From positions 2,655,732 to 2,719,731 of the forward strand of contig NC_016894.1 in NCBI RefSeq assembly GCF_000247605.1: a stretch of DNA of 64,000 nt, given 5' to 3'. Positions 62,181 through 64,000 of the stretch are shown piece after piece (positions within the stretch are counted from its first letter, which is position 1; every line of letters begins with the position of its first letter). The notes beneath the pieces are model-generated. The model saw only the letters and a list, made by a program, of their open reading frames with translations, was not told the DNA's origin and ran no database searches. The stretch comes from Acetobacterium woodii DSM 1030 (GTDB lineage: Bacteria > Bacillota > Clostridia > Eubacteriales > Eubacteriaceae). Position numbers and translations under genes: made by a program.

Positions 62181-62807
62181 CTACCGCATTTTCCCAAATG
62201 GAAAAGGTTTTCCATGACCTACATAAACTGTTGTAATGGGGTAAGTTTTTAACCCTTCCCAACTTTTCTTAAGCGCCTCTTCATTTTCATAAATATGAGC
62301 GAGACTAGGTTTTAAAAAGTTCATAAACATGTCCCCAGCAAACAAGTTACCATCATCAAGCAAAATTCCAAGCGATCCTCTTGTATGTCCCGGCAGCGCA
62401 ATAATCTGAGCCGGCAAACCAAATTGATCCAGTCTTTGACCATGAACCAAATGAATATCGGGCTGAATTCTTAATGATTGATGCAACTCTTTTTCAGATA
62501 AATATTTAATAACGGCTCCCATCAGACCCCGACTTTTGATTTCTAAAATCGTACAATCGATCGGGTTCATGGCAATTGGCGTTTGATATTTATTTTTGAA
62601 ATACTCCGCTGTCCCGGTATGATCCATATGCCCATGAGTCAAAATTAGCAGCTTAATTTCTGCGGGTATTATGCCTTCATCTGCTAACTTCTTTTCAATC
62701 ATGTCGGCATCACCGGGATGACCGGAATCAATCATCACGATTGATGATTCCGTCTTGATGACGTAACAATTGGCATTATTACAGGTCAAAGTTATTATTT
62801 TTATCAT
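62181..62807 (-). CDS. Metallo-beta-lactamase-fold hydrolase
   Basis: A 208-residue MBL protein with LTHGHMDHTG, LPGHTRGSLGI, FAGDMF and the final VGHGKPFPF, all metal ligands of glyoxalase-II-like hydrolases. It overlaps the end of the TetR gene by 29 bp and is translationally linked to it (AAAGGAG inside the regulator's end). It probably detoxifies or hydrolyses a compound sensed by that regulator. Confidence 0.9.
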   Translation of the reverse strand: MIKIITLTCNNANCYVIKTESSIVMIDSGHPGDADMIEKKLADEGIIPAEIKLLILTHGHMDHTGTAEYFKNKYQTPIAMNPIDCTILEIKSRGLMGAVIKYLSEKELHQSLRIQPDIHLVHGQRLDQFGLPAQIIALPGHTRGSLGILLDDGNLFAGDMFMNFLKPSLAHIYENEEALKKSWEGLKTYPITTVYVGHGKPFPFGKMR

Positions 62808-63414
62808 TTTTCACGGCTCCTTTTAATTGTTTCTGATGGTATTCGCCATGCGTTTGATTATACGCGGCGATAAAATTTTCTTTTACCTGTTTTTTATCAA
62901 CATCAAAATAATTGCACCACTGCTCCTGATAACAGGCAAAAAGAACACTCGGCATTATACTGGTAAAAAATTCAGCGATCCATCTGAACTGGCTTTTTTT
63001 ATCATCAGCAAGCTCTGGAGCGCCCGCAATTTCCCCCTGATAAGTCATCAACGGTTCAAGCACCTTAAAAACAGGAACGCTTTTATTCCCCTTTTTTAGG
63101 GATTCTACCAAGATGATGCGCAAAAAATCACTGTTTTTCTCCAGATAATCCAAATAGTTATTTAGTCTTTCTTGACAATCAACGTCACCAACTCTCAGTA
63201 GTTGATCATATTCATCAAAAAATTTAAATACAATTGCATTTAGAAGCGTTTCTTTCGATTTAAAATGATAATAAATGAGTGATTTTGGCACTCCCGTTTG
63301 TAAGGCGATTTGATCCATGCTGGTCCCATCGTAACCTTTTTCTGAAAACAATTGTTTTGCATTTTCTAAAATCACTTCTTTTTTACTTTCTCTTTTAGTT
63401 GTAATTGTTGCCAT
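62779..63414 (-). CDS. TetR/AcrR-family transcriptional regulator
   Basis: A 211-residue regulator: helix-turn-helix TSMDQIALQTGVPKSLIYYH, followed by the standard KSKETLL helix and a helical ligand domain. ATG 63414 is chosen for the GAGAGG seven bases upstream; other in-frame Met codons lie up to 33 bases further. It overlaps the MBL hydrolase gene and should control it through the palindrome at 63463-63480. Confidence 0.9.
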   Translation of the reverse strand: MATITTKRESKKEVILENAKQLFSEKGYDGTSMDQIALQTGVPKSLIYYHFKSKETLLNAIVFKFFDEYDQLLRVGDVDCQERLNNYLDYLEKNSDFLRIILVESLKKGNKSVPVFKVLEPLMTYQGEIAGAPELADDKKSQFRWIAEFFTSIMPSVLFACYQEQWCNYFDVDKKQVKENFIAAYNQTHGEYHQKQLKGAVKNDKNNNFDL

Positions 63415-63462
63415 ACGATTACCTCTCATTTCGTATTCAAAGGCCATTGTTATTCATTAATG

Positions 63463-63480
63463 ATACTGACCATTCGGTAT
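63463..63480 (-). promoter_or_regulatory. Probable TetR operator
   Basis: ATACTGA-CCAT-TCGGTAT, a near-perfect inverted repeat (6 of 7 pairs) of classic TetR type, 48 bp upstream of the regulator start. Confidence 0.7.
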
Positions 63481-63632
63481 AAGTAGTATATGCCATAACT
63501 TTTACTTTGTCAATTAATTGTATCTCAGCGCAGGCCGTATAAAAGCAATTTCCATTATTCTTCAAAAAACATCTAATCCTGCCCTTGACTCTCCCCGTGC
63601 CGGAGCATTTATACTTCAAATTGTAATAAAAA

Positions 63633-63803
63633 TAGGTAATTACGAAATAAAAAAACATCGAACAGTGGTTGCTTTGGGTTCAGTTTCCACAAACAATTTC
63701 GTAACGTGTAGGCGAACAGTTCATCGAACTGTCCGCCGTACCGTGTAGAATTTGTTTCGTGCGAAACTGGGCCCAAAGCTCACGGCATTTTCGCAATTGC
63801 CTA
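63633..63803 (-). repeat. Family A palindromic element, copy 3 (171 bp)
   Basis: The whole element is in the opposite orientation to copy 1 but with the same internal arrangement: its reverse complement matches copy 1 arms and core alike (core 63672-63778). It ends 26 bp before the start of an ABC ATPase gene, inside that gene's likely promoter or leader. Confidence 0.9.
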
Positions 63804-63828
63804 GTAATAAAAATGACTGGAGGAAAAA

Positions 63829-64000
63829 ATGGAAAACTGCATCGAAGTCAAGAACTTAACGAAGTATTATGGCAACCGGGTTGCGGTCAACAACTTAAAT
63901 CTCACTGTTAAAAAAGGTGAAGTATTTGGTTTGTTAGATCCAAATGGAGCCGGGAAATCAACCACCATCGACTGTATTCTTGGTCTTAAATCATTTGAGA
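63829..64000 (+). CDS. ABC transporter ATP-binding protein (3' end beyond window)
   Basis: The first 57 residues of an ABC ATPase of the ABC-2/drug-export type: [19 protein letters not shown] and the phosphate loop. That loop reads [11 protein letters not shown], with Asp in place of the first Gly of the usual GPNGAGKST. The start ATG follows CTGGAGG. A family A element ends just upstream. The rest is outside the window. Confidence 0.88.
   Translation, partial: MENCIEVKNLTKYYGNRVAVNNLNLTVKKGEVFGLLDPNGAGKSTTIDCILGLKSFE

Noticed and set aside
63518-63748. 76-residue plus-strand ORF
   Set aside because: It reads into family A copy 3 and codes a low-complexity HRTVRRTV end; not a gene.

Overview
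The window is a 64-kb piece of a low-GC Gram-positive anaerobe, most likely an acetogen of the Acetobacterium/Eubacterium type. The evidence is a methanol:corrinoid:tetrahydrofolate methyltransferase set (MtaB/MtaC/MtaA with a PocR-AraC regulator), rubredoxin, an EFR1 ferredoxin-flavodoxin protein, sigma-54 control, purine degradation genes, strong AGGAGG ribosome sites and Rho-independent terminators. Genus assignment is inference from gene content.

Layout. 1-4.4 kb (+): livKHMGF branched-chain amino acid ABC transporter, livK cut by the window edge. 4.4-9.6 kb (-): a degenerate Ppx/GppA paralogue, polyphosphate kinase and a canonical exopolyphosphatase in one overlapping operon. 9.7-16.5 kb (-): methyltransferase island with PocR/AraC regulator, second corrinoid protein, CobW-type GTPase, His-rich protein, truncated corrinoid protein, mtaB, mtaC and a methyl-THF transferase. 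16.9-32 kb (-): rubredoxin (missed by a 60-residue cut-off), ROK kinase, Yip1 protein, a MacB-like exporter with a secreted accessory protein, a YtrA-type GntR/ABC operon, a large chemoreceptor, a UbiB-type kinase with a phasin-like partner, threonine dehydratase and an unusual flavodoxin-SCP2-membrane fusion.

32.2-41.6 kb (+) is the most interesting block. A sigma-54 promoter with upstream TGTGTCA/TGACACA boxes drives a DUF362 protein, followed by its probable activator (GAF-PAS-AAA+-Fis), LipB, a free-standing lipoyl domain, an SDR oxidoreductase, an AMP ligase fused to a carrier domain, LarB and LarC. The two Lar proteins make nickel-pincer (NPN) cofactor. The DUF362 protein carries a His-x9-Lys segment resembling the NPN-binding segment of lactate racemase LarA. 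I propose an uncharacterised nickel-pincer pathway coupled to a dedicated acyl/lipoyl carrier.

41.7-50.5 kb: metallo-hydrolase, DUF2786 protein, EFR1 protein, amidotransferase, then purine genes (XdhC-like protein, amidohydrolase, adenine deaminase). 50.8-55.7 kb (-): a CC/Se-motif-like protein and a TetR-controlled FtsX-type ABC exporter with matched operators. 56-60.5 kb: sparse accessory region with a DUF4391 protein, a possible nuclease and two paralogous non-coding units that share operator, promoter, a seven-residue ORF and a terminator. 60.5-64 kb: secreted CHAP/ChW protein, TetR plus metallo-hydrolase, and the start of an ABC ATPase.

Two families of small palindromic elements are scattered through the window. 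Family A (three copies, 171 bp) has a 107-bp core that lies inverted relative to its arms in one copy. Family B (two copies, 178 bp) sits between duplicated copies of the local transcription terminator at both sites. No rRNA, tRNA, CRISPR array or transposase gene was seen.
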